This document shows, one piece after another, positions 25,596 through 34,757 of a DNA stretch of 64,000 bases (its first letter is position 1; each line of letters begins with the position of its first letter). The notes beneath the pieces were generated by a model. The model ran no database searches. It was given only the letters and a program-made list of their open reading frames with translations, and was not told the origin of the DNA. The DNA lies in assembly GCF_001553625.1 (NCBI RefSeq), contig NZ_CP014230.1, forward strand, positions 868,001 through 932,000, read 5' to 3'. This DNA comes from Desulfomicrobium orale DSM 12838. GTDB lineage: Bacteria; Desulfobacterota; Desulfovibrionia; Desulfovibrionales; Desulfomicrobiaceae. The position numbers were made by a program, and so were the translations under genes.

Positions 25596-28500
25596 CAGAA
25601 CAGGGAGAGCTGCCGCTCGTCGCGGCGGACATGCCGTTTCAGCGCGCTTTTCCGGATCATGTCCTGCGGCAGTCCGCGCACGAAGGAAGACAGGAAAGAC
25701 GTACGGATTTTGCCGTAGAACTTCCGGCTGGAGCAGTAGCTCATGAAAATTCCGGTTTTGGCTCTGGTCAGACCCACATAAAAAAGTCTGCGTTCTTCAT
25801 CCATATCCGGAAGGATCTCCGACGCGGGCTTGCCCAGCAGCATATCCATGCCCGCAAAGGGTACGATGCCTTCCTCCAGGCAGGGCAGAAAAACCGTATC
25901 GAACTCCAGGCCCTTGGAGCCGTGCAATGTCATGATCTGCACCTTCTGGGCTCTGGCGCGGATGGCGCACAATTCCGTTTCAAGCTGCGTCATGTTCATT
26001 ACTCCCTGCCAGCCGCCATAAGTCTGAAAGGCTTTGACCAGACCGAGAAAGGCCGAATTTTTCCAGAACAACCCATCGAAGGGAGGGGTTTCGGAAAGAT
26101 GCGCGGCCAGGGCCAAGGGACCCTTTTTTATGATCTCTTCCGGGCACTCGGGCGCGTCCGAAGCGGCGTCGGGCAGGCCCAGCATCCGGCCGGCCATGGA
26201 TAAAAGAAGCGCCACTCTGGAATCCGCGAAAAAAGGCTCATCTTCCGGTACGCTGACCGGTATTCCGGTGGCGTGCAGTTTTCTGGCAATGGGAGCGGTC
26301 AGAGCCTTCAAACGGACCAGTACGGCAATATCTCCGGGGCCGATGGTTTCCTGTGCATTCCGGTCCGCCTGCCAATGGCCCGTTCCGCCGAGCAGATCGC
26401 GTATCCTCGCGGCGATCCAGTCGGCCTCCTGCTCGGCACTTTTTGCCTCGAAAAGGGAAATGGAAGCCGTGAGATTTTTCGACGCCACAAGAGTCTGCCG
26501 TTCAGGCAGAAGCGCCGAGCTCAAATCCAGAATATCCTGTGCCGAACGGTAATTTCTGCTCAGCCGGATGCGCTTCAGATCAGGCCATGACTGCCTGATC
26601 CGCTCTTCCAAGCCCCGGACAGCCCCGCGGAAGCCGTAAATGGACTGATTGGGATCGCCGATGGCGAAAAACCCTGTTCCTCTTTCCCCCGCAAGCCCCA
26701 TCACAAGATTCAGCTGCAGCAGGGAAAGATCCTGCACCTCGTCCACCAGTACATGGTTGAAACGCTGCCCGTAGCTGCCGGATTTGACCTTTTCCATCCA
26801 GAACTCCAGCAGATCCGTGTAGTCCACAAGATGAAAGCGGGTTTTCTGGTCCAGATACCGCCTAGCATATTCATTGGGGATGCGCCGTCCGCTTTCCCTG
26901 GCCAAAGAAAGTTCGTTCCAGGCCGTTTTCAAGGTTTTGCCCTGCAAGCCGGGATTGGCCGCGGCGAAAAGTTTGCGACTGCTTTCCTCTGAAAGAAGAG
27001 TGGGAGACTCGCCCAGGACTTCCGTCCAGTATTCCAGCGCCAACGCATGCAGCGTATCTGTCCGGGGCAGAGGTTTCCGGCAGGTCTTTTCCAGGCGTTC
27101 CTTCAGTTCGCGGGCGGCCTTGCGTGTGAATGTCACAACCAGCATGCGCCCAAAATCCGCTCCCCGTTCTTCCAGACGCCGGATCCGTCCCATCAGAGTC
27201 TGGGTCTTGCCTGTACCCGGCCCGGCCAGCACCAGAACAGGGCCCGGCCCGGCCACCATGGCTGAAACCTGCATCTCGTTGGGGGAAAAATCTTCGACCA
27301 AATCCCTGTCCTGAACAGTGGAAACCGGTTTTCTCCATTTCTGGCCGATTTCCTCGTTCTTCTCCGCTTCACCGCCCAGGGAAAAAGTACGGCCATGCCT
27401 GAACTCCAGCAATTCTCTGGGCGTAAACATGGATATCCGGCCATATTCGCCGTCATATCCCGAATGTCTGCGCACCTGTCCCTTGCGCATCCTGTCCACG
27501 GCCTCGGCCAGAAGCGCGGATGACTTTTTCAGGTCTTCCACAGGAGCCCGCCGCAGAATGTCGAGCTCAGAGCCGAAATCCCGAAGCAGCTGGTTATACA
27601 TGCCCATTACTTTTTTGGTTCCGGACCCTGAACCGAGAATCTCGGACAATACTTCAGTCAACGGAACCAGAGAAGAAAACTTCTGGGCGGCGGAACGAAC
27701 GGGAGTTTCGCGGTCGGCCAGTTCAAAGACCCGGTTCAATACACCGATGGTCAGTTCCTTGCCGCAGACAGGGCAGATGCCCTTGAGCCGCGCTGTTTCG
27801 GCCGGTTCCAAAACAATGCCGCATTTGCGATGCCCATCCAGATGGTATTTGCCTTCCTCCGGGTAGAATTCGAGAGTGCCCTCGAAACGGGCCGGGCCAG
27901 TATCCTTGCGTAATGCCGCACGCAGGGCCGGAAAGGATATTTCTCCGGACAGAAGATTCGCTTCCCGGCCGAGCTTCTCGCCGGAATGAGCGTCGGAATT
28001 GGAAATGAGCGTATACCGGTCCAGAGCGCTCCATAGCTGGTTCATTTCCGGATCCGAAGACAACCCTGTTTCCAGGGCGAATATCTCGGAGCTCAAATCC
28101 TCGAAACAATCTTCCAGACGGTTGAATCCGGATTTGGAGCCAAAAAGAGAAAACCATGGAGTCCAGATATGTGCGGGAACAAGAAAAGCCAGAGGATCGG
28201 TTTCCAGCACCATTTCCAGCAGATCCCGGGCGGGAAGACCCAGAATCGGCCTGCCGTCCGAAGCCAGATTTCCCACCTGTCCCAGACGAATATTGAATTT
28301 CCGTACCGCTTCCAGTCCCGGCATGAACACCAGATTATGTATCTTCCGGACTTTTCCCCCTTTCTTGTAGATGGAACTGATTTCCGTACACAGAACGAAA
28401 CGGATATCCTCCGCTCCACCAGTGCCGGAAAACCATGGTAATTCCTGATCCAGGCCGCTTTGATCTTTAAGCCGGAAAAATCCGTTTTCCACGGACTTCA

Positions 28501-28669
28501 GCTGATCAGAAATCATCTCAAGCCAGCCCGGATGGGTAAAATCTCCCGTAGCCAGAAGCTGAATTCCCTTCACCGAGGCCCAGGCCGCCAGATTCCGGGG
28601 AGTCAGATTTTTGCTTGTGGCCCGCGAAAACCTGGAATGAACATGCAAATCGGCGATAAAATTTTTCAT
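25595..28669 (-). CDS. PHP domain-UvrD/Rep helicase fusion protein
   Basis: 1024 residues. Residues 1 to about 290 form a PHP-type metal-dependent phosphoesterase (ADLHVHSRFSRATS, LLATGDFTHPGW, LISNSDAHSGEKLGREAN). A zinc-knuckle-like CPVCGKE follows at about 305. From about 460 comes a superfamily 1A helicase: Walker A AGPGTGKTQTL, Walker B VDEVQDLSLLQ, GDPNQSIYGFRG, MTLHGSKGLEFDTVF and VGLTRAKTG. The combination suggests DNA end processing with nuclease and helicase in one chain. It is overlapped by the kinase gene upstream (ATGA) and by cbiR downstream. Two-domain proteins of this kind occur in sulfate reducers; the role is not established as far as I know. Confidence 0.88.
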   Translation of the reverse strand: MKNFIADLHVHSRFSRATSKNLTPRNLAAWASVKGIQLLATGDFTHPGWLEMISDQLKSVENGFFRLKDQSGLDQELPWFSGTGGAEDIRFVLCTEISSIYKKGGKVRKIHNLVFMPGLEAVRKFNIRLGQVGNLASDGRPILGLPARDLLEMVLETDPLAFLVPAHIWTPWFSLFGSKSGFNRLEDCFEDLSSEIFALETGLSSDPEMNQLWSALDRYTLISNSDAHSGEKLGREANLLSGEISFPALRAALRKDTGPARFEGTLEFYPEEGKYHLDGHRKCGIVLEPAETARLKGICPVCGKELTIGVLNRVFELADRETPVRSAAQKFSSLVPLTEVLSEILGSGSGTKKVMGMYNQLLRDFGSELDILRRAPVEDLKKSSALLAEAVDRMRKGQVRRHSGYDGEYGRISMFTPRELLEFRHGRTFSLGGEAEKNEEIGQKWRKPVSTVQDRDLVEDFSPNEMQVSAMVAGPGPVLVLAGPGTGKTQTLMGRIRRLEERGADFGRMLVVTFTRKAARELKERLEKTCRKPLPRTDTLHALALEYWTEVLGESPTLLSEESSRKLFAAANPGLQGKTLKTAWNELSLARESGRRIPNEYARRYLDQKTRFHLVDYTDLLEFWMEKVKSGSYGQRFNHVLVDEVQDLSLLQLNLVMGLAGERGTGFFAIGDPNQSIYGFRGAVRGLEERIRQSWPDLKRIRLSRNYRSAQDILDLSSALLPERQTLVASKNLTASISLFEAKSAEQEADWIAARIRDLLGGTGHWQADRNAQETIGPGDIAVLVRLKALTAPIARKLHATGIPVSVPEDEPFFADSRVALLLSMAGRMLGLPDAASDAPECPEEIIKKGPLALAAHLSETPPFDGLFWKNSAFLGLVKAFQTYGGWQGVMNMTQLETELCAIRARAQKVQIMTLHGSKGLEFDTVFLPCLEEGIVPFAGMDMLLGKPASEILPDMDEERRLFYVGLTRAKTGIFMSYCSSRKFYGKIRTSFLSSFVRGLPQDMIRKSALKRHVRRDERQLSLF

Positions 28670-30312
28670 GCTGTTTTCCAGGAAACCGGGATGTCTTTCC
28701 GTGCGGGAGCATCTTCCAGAACGAGAGTAAATCGTGTGCCCTCTTCGGAAGTGGTAAGATCGATGCGGGCGTTATTCTGTGCAGCCAGACGCTGGGCTAT
28801 GGACAACCCGAGACCCGACCCCACCGGTTTGGAGGTAATAAACGGAACAAAGCATTTTTCCATGATTTCCTGCGGTATTCCCGGGCCATTATCCTCCACG
28901 GCCAACCCTCGTTCTCCCTGTTCCCAGATTTCAAAAATTCGAATTTTCGGATTTTCCCTTCCATCCAGAGCCTGACAAGCGTTGATCAGAATATTGATCA
29001 GAATCTGATGCAACTGTCCTTTGTCAAAAGGAAAAAGTTCAGCACCAACCTCTACGATGAACTGCACCTGCGGATAACGAATTTTCAAAGGCATAAGAAT
29101 ATGAGCTGTTTCTTCCCGCAAATCGAGAGCCACGGGAGAAGCCTTTCTGGGGTGGGCGAAAACCAGAAATTCCTTGAGCAGTGCATCCAGCCTGTCCACA
29201 TCCCTGATGATGACATTGGAAAGGCGTTCAAAGAATTCCGAATCCATGCCATCGGAAAGAAGAAGCTGAAGACTGGCCTTGATCCCGGCCAATGGATTTT
29301 TCATCTCATGGGCGAGTCCGGCGGCCAGTTCCCCTACTGTAGCCATTTTTTCCATTTCTCTGAGCTGTTTTTCCAACCGCTGTACTTCGGTTATATCCGA
29401 AAAAAGAAACATACAGCCTTGATCTTCTGGGAGTTCCGTCATCTTGAAACCAAAAACAACATCTCTTTTTTCACTCCATACCATTTTCCTGTAAACGGAA
29501 ACAATCTGCCGTTCATTCCAGAATGAAGCAAATTCCGGATAAAAATCAGTGAAAGGCATCCCAAGAACACTGTTACGGCTCTCACCCGGTATCCATTCCA
29601 GCGCACGTTGATTGATAGTCGTAATTCTACCCTGCATATTGACAACCATCAGACCTGATTCAATCCAATCAAAAACACGGAGTTTCAATTTCTCAGCATT
29701 ATAAAGTGCATTTTCTTTTTCAATAATTTTATGAGTCAACCTTCCTTCTTCATATCTGCTCATCTTAACAAGAACAAGAATAAGAACAAGCGCCAGATTC
29801 AATAAAACATAATTATAAGCTATACTCGAACCATTTATTCTATCCTGACCCCATAAATATGGATAATAAAACTGGATACATGATACTATAAAAATAACAA
29901 AACATATCAAAAATGAAGAAAACAAAGATTCTTTAAAACCAACTATTCTTCCGTAAAAGAATATAAGAACTATATACAAAAAATAAAAACCACTGAAAAC
30001 ACCACCTGTAAGTATCACCCACCATGTTATCAGAAATAAATCTGTAATAAATTGAAATACAAAAAAATAAATAGAATAATATACTTTATGAACATAAAAT
30101 ATATGAAATATCACTAAAGAAAATCCAATTACAAAAAAAGAAATACACTGAATATCTCTATAAAGTTCAAACTGCATTCCTCTATTGAAAAAATTGAATG
30201 TCTCCAGAATAAATAATCCAAAAAGGAGAATCATGATCCCCAGGCGAATCATGGAAACCCTTGAGAAAAAGACCTTGAATTCAGGAGAAAATTTCAATTC
30301 AGAATATGCCAC
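28666..30312 (-). CDS. Membrane sensor histidine kinase with PAS domain, PilS-like
   Basis: 548 residues. Six membrane helices (about 20-190) and a coiled linker lead to a PAS domain (about 215-330; GLMVVNMQGRITTINQRAL). The kinase core has H-box GLAHEMKNPLAGI, N-box LINACQAL, G1 VEDNGPGIP and G2 GSGLGLSIAQRL. The arrangement resembles PilS/NtrB-type sensors, which phosphorylate sigma-54 activators. No response regulator is adjacent. The DNA for the membrane part (about 29700-30300) is strikingly AT-rich compared with the kinase part. The gene overlaps the MogA-like gene by 14 bases and the helicase gene by four. Confidence 0.87.
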   Translation of the reverse strand: MAYSELKFSPEFKVFFSRVSMIRLGIMILLFGLFILETFNFFNRGMQFELYRDIQCISFFVIGFSLVIFHIFYVHKVYYSIYFFVFQFITDLFLITWWVILTGGVFSGFYFLYIVLIFFYGRIVGFKESLFSSFLICFVIFIVSCIQFYYPYLWGQDRINGSSIAYNYVLLNLALVLILVLVKMSRYEEGRLTHKIIEKENALYNAEKLKLRVFDWIESGLMVVNMQGRITTINQRALEWIPGESRNSVLGMPFTDFYPEFASFWNERQIVSVYRKMVWSEKRDVVFGFKMTELPEDQGCMFLFSDITEVQRLEKQLREMEKMATVGELAAGLAHEMKNPLAGIKASLQLLLSDGMDSEFFERLSNVIIRDVDRLDALLKEFLVFAHPRKASPVALDLREETAHILMPLKIRYPQVQFIVEVGAELFPFDKGQLHQILINILINACQALDGRENPKIRIFEIWEQGERGLAVEDNGPGIPQEIMEKCFVPFITSKPVGSGLGLSIAQRLAAQNNARIDLTTSEEGTRFTLVLEDAPARKDIPVSWKTA

Positions 30313-31063
30313 AATCTTTTTGATCTCCCTGAAGTTTTTCTATCGCATGTCTGATGGCTGGAAGCACAGAAAGCAGATTTTCCCGGACAGCTTTCAGACT
30401 CCCAGGAAGATTGACGACCAAAGACAGACCCATTGTCCCCGCAACAGCTCTGGAAATGGCTCCACGAGGAGTTTTTTTCAGAGCAGCCGCCATCATGGCC
30501 TGTTCAAAACCCGGCAGACGCTTGTCCAGCAGGGTATACGTCACGTCAGGAGTGATGTCCCGAGGCCCCACACCTGTTCCGCCCGTGGTGATCACCAGAT
30601 CAAACCCTTGAAACAGACAAAAATCCGTCAAGATATGTTTGAGAATGTCCGGTTCGTCGGGAATAACCATCCCTCTGCTCAGGCAAATCTCCATAGCCCC
30701 GGAAACAATCTCTCTGATGGCCGGGCCGCTTACGTCCTCGCGTTCCCCTCTGGCTCCTTTATCGCTCAAAGCAATCCAGGCCAGAGACAATCCCCTGTGC
30801 TTGAGAAAGCAATCCCTCTCTTCCTGAGCAGGATTTCCTTCCAGAACACGGCAGTTCCAGCCGGCATGGAGTAATCCATCTTCTCCGCAAAAAAGTTCTT
30901 TTCGTACAAGCTGCAAAACACAATGTTCATAAGCTATGACGTCACCGATCCGCAAAAAAGAAAAATTCGTCACCCGGCCATGCGCCCAGGCATATTCTTC
31001 CCAGTCCGCAGAGGATAAAACAACCAGATCTGCTCTTACTTCCTTATCCCAGACAATGCGCAT
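30299..31063 (-). CDS. MogA/MoaB-family molybdopterin protein with N-terminal extension
   Basis: 254 residues. The C-terminal 160 residues are a MogA/MoaB domain: LSDKGARGEREDVSG, ITTGGTGVGPRDITPDVT and NLPGSLKAVRENL, which bind molybdopterin and adenylate it before molybdenum insertion. The first 90 residues (RIVWDKEVRADLVVL to AGWNCRVLE) are an extra domain that I do not recognise securely; a MOSC-like or sulfite-reductase-related regulatory part is possible. ATG 31063 follows AAGGAAG. The GTG six codons upstream is an alternative. Molybdopterin is needed by formate dehydrogenases in this type of organism. Confidence 0.83.
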   Translation of the reverse strand: MRIVWDKEVRADLVVLSSADWEEYAWAHGRVTNFSFLRIGDVIAYEHCVLQLVRKELFCGEDGLLHAGWNCRVLEGNPAQEERDCFLKHRGLSLAWIALSDKGARGEREDVSGPAIREIVSGAMEICLSRGMVIPDEPDILKHILTDFCLFQGFDLVITTGGTGVGPRDITPDVTYTLLDKRLPGFEQAMMAAALKKTPRGAISRAVAGTMGLSLVVNLPGSLKAVRENLLSVLPAIRHAIEKLQGDQKDCGIF

Positions 31064-31074
31064 TGGAAGCTTCC

Positions 31075-31104
31075 TTGTCACAACCCCTCAAATAGTGGTA
31101 AAAT
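31075..31104 (+). promoter_or_regulatory. Putative sigma-70-type promoter of rfbA
   Basis: TTGTCA (31075-31080) and TAAAAT (31099-31104) are spaced by 18 bases in the gap between the divergent mogA-like gene and rfbA. Transcription from here would give a leader of about 120 bases. The -35 box lies beside the divergent gene's ribosome site. Confidence 0.5.
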
Positions 31105-31230
31105 CCGCTTCAGTCTTTATGTTTCAACGTACCAAACCCAGTCTGTGTTGTCACCATAAGGGCTTGTCCCCCATCCACGTCTTGGATAATGATGGATGCT
31201 TGGTTTACCCCATTATCCAAGGAAACAACG

Positions 31231-32109
31231 ATGAAAGGCATCATCCTGGCCGGCGGGTCCGGTACCCGGCTCTATCCCCTGACCATCGGTACGAGCAAAC
31301 AGCTGCTTCCCGTCTATGACAAACCCATGATCTATTATCCCCTTTCGGTTCTTCTTCTGGCGGGAATCCGCGATATTCTGATTATCTCGACTCCAAACGA
31401 TCTTCCCCGCTTCAAGGATCTCCTCGGTACGGGAGAAAATCTGGGTGTCCGGTTTTCCTATCTTGTCCAACCTTCTCCAGATGGTCTGGCACAGGCGTTC
31501 ATCATCGGCCGCGAATTCATTGAAGATGACTGCGTCTGCCTGGTTCTTGGCGACAATATCATCCATGGCGTGGGGCTGTCTGAAATTCTGGAAGACTGTG
31601 CCCGGCTCACCACAGGAGGAATCATTTTCGGCTATCCTGTGCGCGATCCCGAGCGCTACGGAGTAGTGGAATTCGACCATTCCGGAACCGTGATCAGCAT
31701 CGAAGAAAAACCGCAGCGGCCCAAGTCAAAATATGCTGTTCCCGGCATCTATTTTTATGATAACGATGTCGTGAATATCGCTTCCTCTCTTCATCCTTCG
31801 GCCAGAGGAGAACTGGAAATCACCGATGTAAACAAGGAGTATCTGCGCCGTAAAACACTACGGGTGGAACTCCTTGGACGAGGATACGCATGGCTTGACG
31901 CCGGAACTCATGAATCCCTCCAGCAGGCGGGAAGTTTCGTTCAGGCCATCCAGGAACGACAAGGCTTCAAGATCGCCTGCATCGAAGAAATAGCATTCCT
32001 CAAAGGCTATATTGATTCGCATGCCCTCAAAGCCCTGGCCCTGAAATATAACAAAAACGACTACGGCAAATACTTGCTTGAATTATCTGAATCTCCTTTA
32101 AATTCATGA
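31231..32109 (+). CDS. rfbA: Glucose-1-phosphate thymidylyltransferase
   Basis: 292 residues, normal length for RfbA/RmlA. The N-terminal nucleotide site is [16 protein letters not shown] with [28 protein letters not shown] and [17 protein letters not shown] follow, with AWLDAGTH near the end. It makes dTDP-glucose, the first step to dTDP-rhamnose and related sugars. ATG 31231 follows AAGGAAAC; the frame begins further up but those codons are leader. The usual rmlBCD partners do not follow; instead an insertion sequence starts 97 bp downstream. Confidence 0.94.
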   Translation: MKGIILAGGSGTRLYPLTIGTSKQLLPVYDKPMIYYPLSVLLLAGIRDILIISTPNDLPRFKDLLGTGENLGVRFSYLVQPSPDGLAQAFIIGREFIEDDCVCLVLGDNIIHGVGLSEILEDCARLTTGGIIFGYPVRDPERYGVVEFDHSGTVISIEEKPQRPKSKYAVPGIYFYDNDVVNIASSLHPSARGELEITDVNKEYLRRKTLRVELLGRGYAWLDAGTHESLQQAGSFVQAIQERQGFKIACIEEIAFLKGYIDSHALKALALKYNKNDYGKYLLELSESPLNS

Positions 32110-32206
32110 AGATATGATTTTATCTACAATCCTGCGGAAAAATATGTTTGCTATTTTCCCTTCTGTTTCTCTGTCCCCTGTTTTTATGAAAAGCATGACT
32201 TCGAAT

Positions 32207-33466
32207 CATTGCTGTCCGGCTAAGCGATGCAATCTAACAGTTTGAAGTTATATGAATTATCGAATTTTCGTCGTCTGGGATTCAGGAGTTCATCCAAGGA
32301 GGCCTCGCCGAGCAGGTTGAGTTGAATGAGCTGGAAGAGTTGCTGTACGGAGAGTCCGAGACGGCTGAGGAATTTCTGGTACGCGAGGAGCAGGTAAACC
32401 GTCAGGGCCGTGTAAATCTGGATCAGAACCGCATTTTCCGAGTTGCCGACGAAGGTCTTTATGCGCAAATTTTGTTTGATTTCCTTGAAGAAGAGCTCGA
32501 TTTGCCAGCGGTCTTTATAGATGTCGGCGATGGTTTTCGCCGAAAGCCGGAAATGGTTGGTCAAAAATTCGTAGTGTTTCCCGGTTTCCTGGTCACGATA
32601 GCCGATACGGCGCAAGCGTAAGGATTTTCCCCGGCTGGAGACTTCAATGATGTGATCGGAAGTAACGCCGGTCTTGCGATTCACGAGGCGGCGCTCCAGG
32701 AGTTTGAAAACGGCGTTGCGCTTGAGCCGGGTCACAAAAAAGACACCCTTTGCCCCGAGGATCCGAAACCAGGGATAGCTGATGAAGCCCTTGTCAAAGA
32801 CCACGATGGAGCCCCTGGGCAACTCCATAGCCTGAGCTATGCGGCTTTCATGGGTTTTGGCGTCGGTGACGGTTGCGAAAGCCGGGATATGGCCATCGTG
32901 ATCCAGCAAGGTATGTACTTTGACGCCGCCCTTGGCCTGCCGAAACGAGGCCCAGGGAAAAAGCGACAGGCAAAGCTTTATGGTGGTGGCGTCCAGACTG
33001 AACAATTTGGATTTGAAACGGAATTTGTGCTTCGGGGCTTTTGCGGCGCACAGGCCGTACATCTCGGCGAACAGATCCTTGAAAAAGCCTACGGGGCGAG
33101 AATTGTTCGCGTCAGCAAAGGTCGAGCGGGCCACGTTTTTCAGTCCCCAGTGATACAGGCGGTTTCCCGCAGCCTCAAGGCAGCGCAGGCCATCGCGCAT
33201 GGAACGTCTTGCGGCAAGCTGGATGAAGGCCATGACCGTGAACTGCTCCTTGAAACCGAATTGACGCGACGAGCGCCCGGTTTTGTGCCGTCTTTCGAGT
33301 TTCTGAAAAACATGTCTGGGAATCAGAGATAGCGTCTGGGAGAATAGTGTATTATGGTGACTCAAGTCCAGAATCTCCTTGTGTGGCAAGATGTTGTGGT
33401 GATTTCTTTTACCACACATCGCTGAGATTTTGGACTCTTTTCTTATCCCTTAGCCGGACAGCAATG
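32207..33466 (-). mobile_element. Complete IS4-family insertion sequence, 1260 bp
   Basis: Both ends carry an 18 bp perfect inverted repeat (CATTGCTGTCCGGCTAAG at 32207-32224, complement at 33449-33466). One transposase gene fills the element and its stop codon lies inside the left repeat. Intact ends, intact gene and perfect target duplication indicate a potentially active copy. Confidence 0.94.
32220..33419 (-). CDS. IS4-family transposase
   Basis: 399 residues. The DDE core shows LDATTIKLC, the second aspartate in VVFDKGFISY, and the IS4-type Y-R-E-K block in YKDRWQIELFFKEIKQ. The N-terminal part (FTVMAFIQLAARRSMRDGL) is the DUF4372-like domain common in this group. The frame is uninterrupted and ends with TAG within the left inverted repeat. 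Its orientation is opposite to the neighbouring rfbA and lipoprotein genes. Confidence 0.93.
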   Translation of the reverse strand: MCGKRNHHNILPHKEILDLSHHNTLFSQTLSLIPRHVFQKLERRHKTGRSSRQFGFKEQFTVMAFIQLAARRSMRDGLRCLEAAGNRLYHWGLKNVARSTFADANNSRPVGFFKDLFAEMYGLCAAKAPKHKFRFKSKLFSLDATTIKLCLSLFPWASFRQAKGGVKVHTLLDHDGHIPAFATVTDAKTHESRIAQAMELPRGSIVVFDKGFISYPWFRILGAKGVFFVTRLKRNAVFKLLERRLVNRKTGVTSDHIIEVSSRGKSLRLRRIGYRDQETGKHYEFLTNHFRLSAKTIADIYKDRWQIELFFKEIKQNLRIKTFVGNSENAVLIQIYTALTVYLLLAYQKFLSRLGLSVQQLFQLIQLNLLGEASLDELLNPRRRKFDNSYNFKLLDCIA

Positions 33467-33619
33467 ACTTCGAATGAATCTGCGAAACAAAAAAAGTAAA
33501 AATAAAAATTTATTATTTCAAATAGATAGTATAAAAAATAACAAATAATACAGACTAATAATCTCTAATAAACCTTTTTCTTTTACTTGAAGACACTCCC
33601 GAAAAACAGGAGAGAGTGG

Positions 33620-33799
33620 ATGCTTATACGAATCATGATATTGCTTGCCTTCATCACCCTGATTTTTTCTTCCGGATGCGCCAAAGTTAGCTCTACCGCT
33701 GGAAAGGCCCAGGCTAAGATCGAAAGAAAGGTCCGTGCCGTGGAAGATGGCTATCAGCGGGGATATGCCGAAGAAAAAGCCAAGACGAAAAGACGCTGA
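33620..33799 (+). CDS. Small putative lipoprotein
   Basis: 59 residues. A hydrophobic signal segment ([16 protein letters not shown]) ends in SSGC, a plausible though imperfect lipobox with cysteine at about residue 20. The remainder is short and highly charged ([28 protein letters not shown]). A lipid-anchored envelope peptide is likely. ATG 33620 follows AGGAGAGAG; the frame opens 11 codons earlier at 33587. The 140 bp upstream, back to the IS4 element, are AT-rich, with no feature I can name. Confidence 0.6.
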   Translation: MLIRIMILLAFITLIFSSGCAKVSSTAGKAQAKIERKVRAVEDGYQRGYAEEKAKTKRR

Positions 33800-33848
33800 T
33801 ATATATCTCCGGCTTGCAGACATAACGGCGACATATGGCGGGTCTGAT

Positions 33849-34574
33849 ATGAACAACCCTTTGGCTTTGATCACCGGCGCGAGCAAAGGCATAGGCGAGT
33901 CGGTTGCCCTGCGTCTCGCGGAGGACGGCTTCGATCTCTGGCTCAATTACCGCAGCGATCATCAGCGGGCGGAGAGTATCCGGGAGCGTGTTCTGAGTAT
34001 GGGCCGGGATTGCGTGCTGCTTCCTTTTGATGTGGCCGACAGTCATGCCTGTGCCACAGCCCTCACTTTCCTTCTGGAGGAACGCACTCCCTTCGCTGTG
34101 ATCAACAATGCCGGTTTTACCCGTGACGGTCTGATGATCTGGATGAAGTCCGAGGACTGGAATGATGTCATTGACGTGCACTTGAACGGCTTCTTTCATA
34201 TCACTCATCTGATTCTGCCGTTTATGCTGCGTAAGCGGCGGGGACGCATTGTAAATATAGCTTCTACATCCGGGGAAACAGGAGTGCCGGGGCAGGTCAA
34301 TTATTCTGCGGCCAAGGCTGGGCTTATCGGGGCAACCCGGTCCCTGGCTGTGGAAGTGGCCAAGCGCAATGTACTGGTCAATGCCGTTGCTCCTGGATTT
34401 ATCGACACGGATATGCTGGATGGTCTGCCTTTGGAGGAAATTCGCGGGCGTATCCCCATGGGCCGTGTTGGCACGCCGCGCGAAGTGGCTGATGTTGTGT
34501 CTTTTCTCTGTTCTCCCGGAGCATCCTACATCACGGGGCAGGTGATTTCCGTCAACGGCGGCATTCTGACGTGA
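33849..34574 (+). CDS. fabG: FabG-like short-chain dehydrogenase (3-oxoacyl-ACP reductase)
   Basis: 241 residues. The NADP-binding [14 protein letters not shown], the NNAG motif in [12 protein letters not shown] and the catalytic S-Y-K (IVNIASTSG with YSAAK) are all present, as is the C-terminal [13 protein letters not shown] of FabG. It reduces 3-oxoacyl-ACP in fatty acid synthesis, or a polyketide-like substrate. ATG 33849 is chosen as the conserved start, with only a weak ribosome site. It stands alone without other fab genes, so a specialised paralogue is possible. Confidence 0.85.
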   Translation: MNNPLALITGASKGIGESVALRLAEDGFDLWLNYRSDHQRAESIRERVLSMGRDCVLLPFDVADSHACATALTFLLEERTPFAVINNAGFTRDGLMIWMKSEDWNDVIDVHLNGFFHITHLILPFMLRKRRGRIVNIASTSGETGVPGQVNYSAAKAGLIGATRSLAVEVAKRNVLVNAVAPGFIDTDMLDGLPLEEIRGRIPMGRVGTPREVADVVSFLCSPGASYITGQVISVNGGILT

Positions 34575-34600
34575 AAGCAATACCGAAAACTCTGTAAGTT

Positions 34601-34627
34601 CCCTGTAGACAACAGGGGGGCTTTTTT
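34601..34627 (+). terminator. Intrinsic terminator after the fabG-like gene
   Basis: CCCTGT (34601-34606) pairs with ACAGGG (34612-34617) and a short G-run and C lead into six T (34622-34627). It lies 27 bp after the stop codon and separates this gene from the rhodanese-ferritin gene. Confidence 0.75.
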
Positions 34628-34757
34628 CTACTCAGAAATATTCTTTTTTAAAGTAGTTACATATACTTTTTGGCAGAGCTTCTCGCCTATGGATTTATAT
34701 CCGCCTTTGCCGTAAAAGGGGGATTTGACGGTAATATGTGCAAGCGAGGCGGATTTC

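Larger units (their letters stand above)
32198..33475. repeat. 9 bp target-site duplication flanking the IS4-type element
   Basis: ACTTCGAAT stands at 32198-32206 and 33467-33475, directly outside the inverted repeats. Identical copies point to simple, fairly recent transposition into the space between rfbA and the small lipoprotein gene. Confidence 0.92.
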
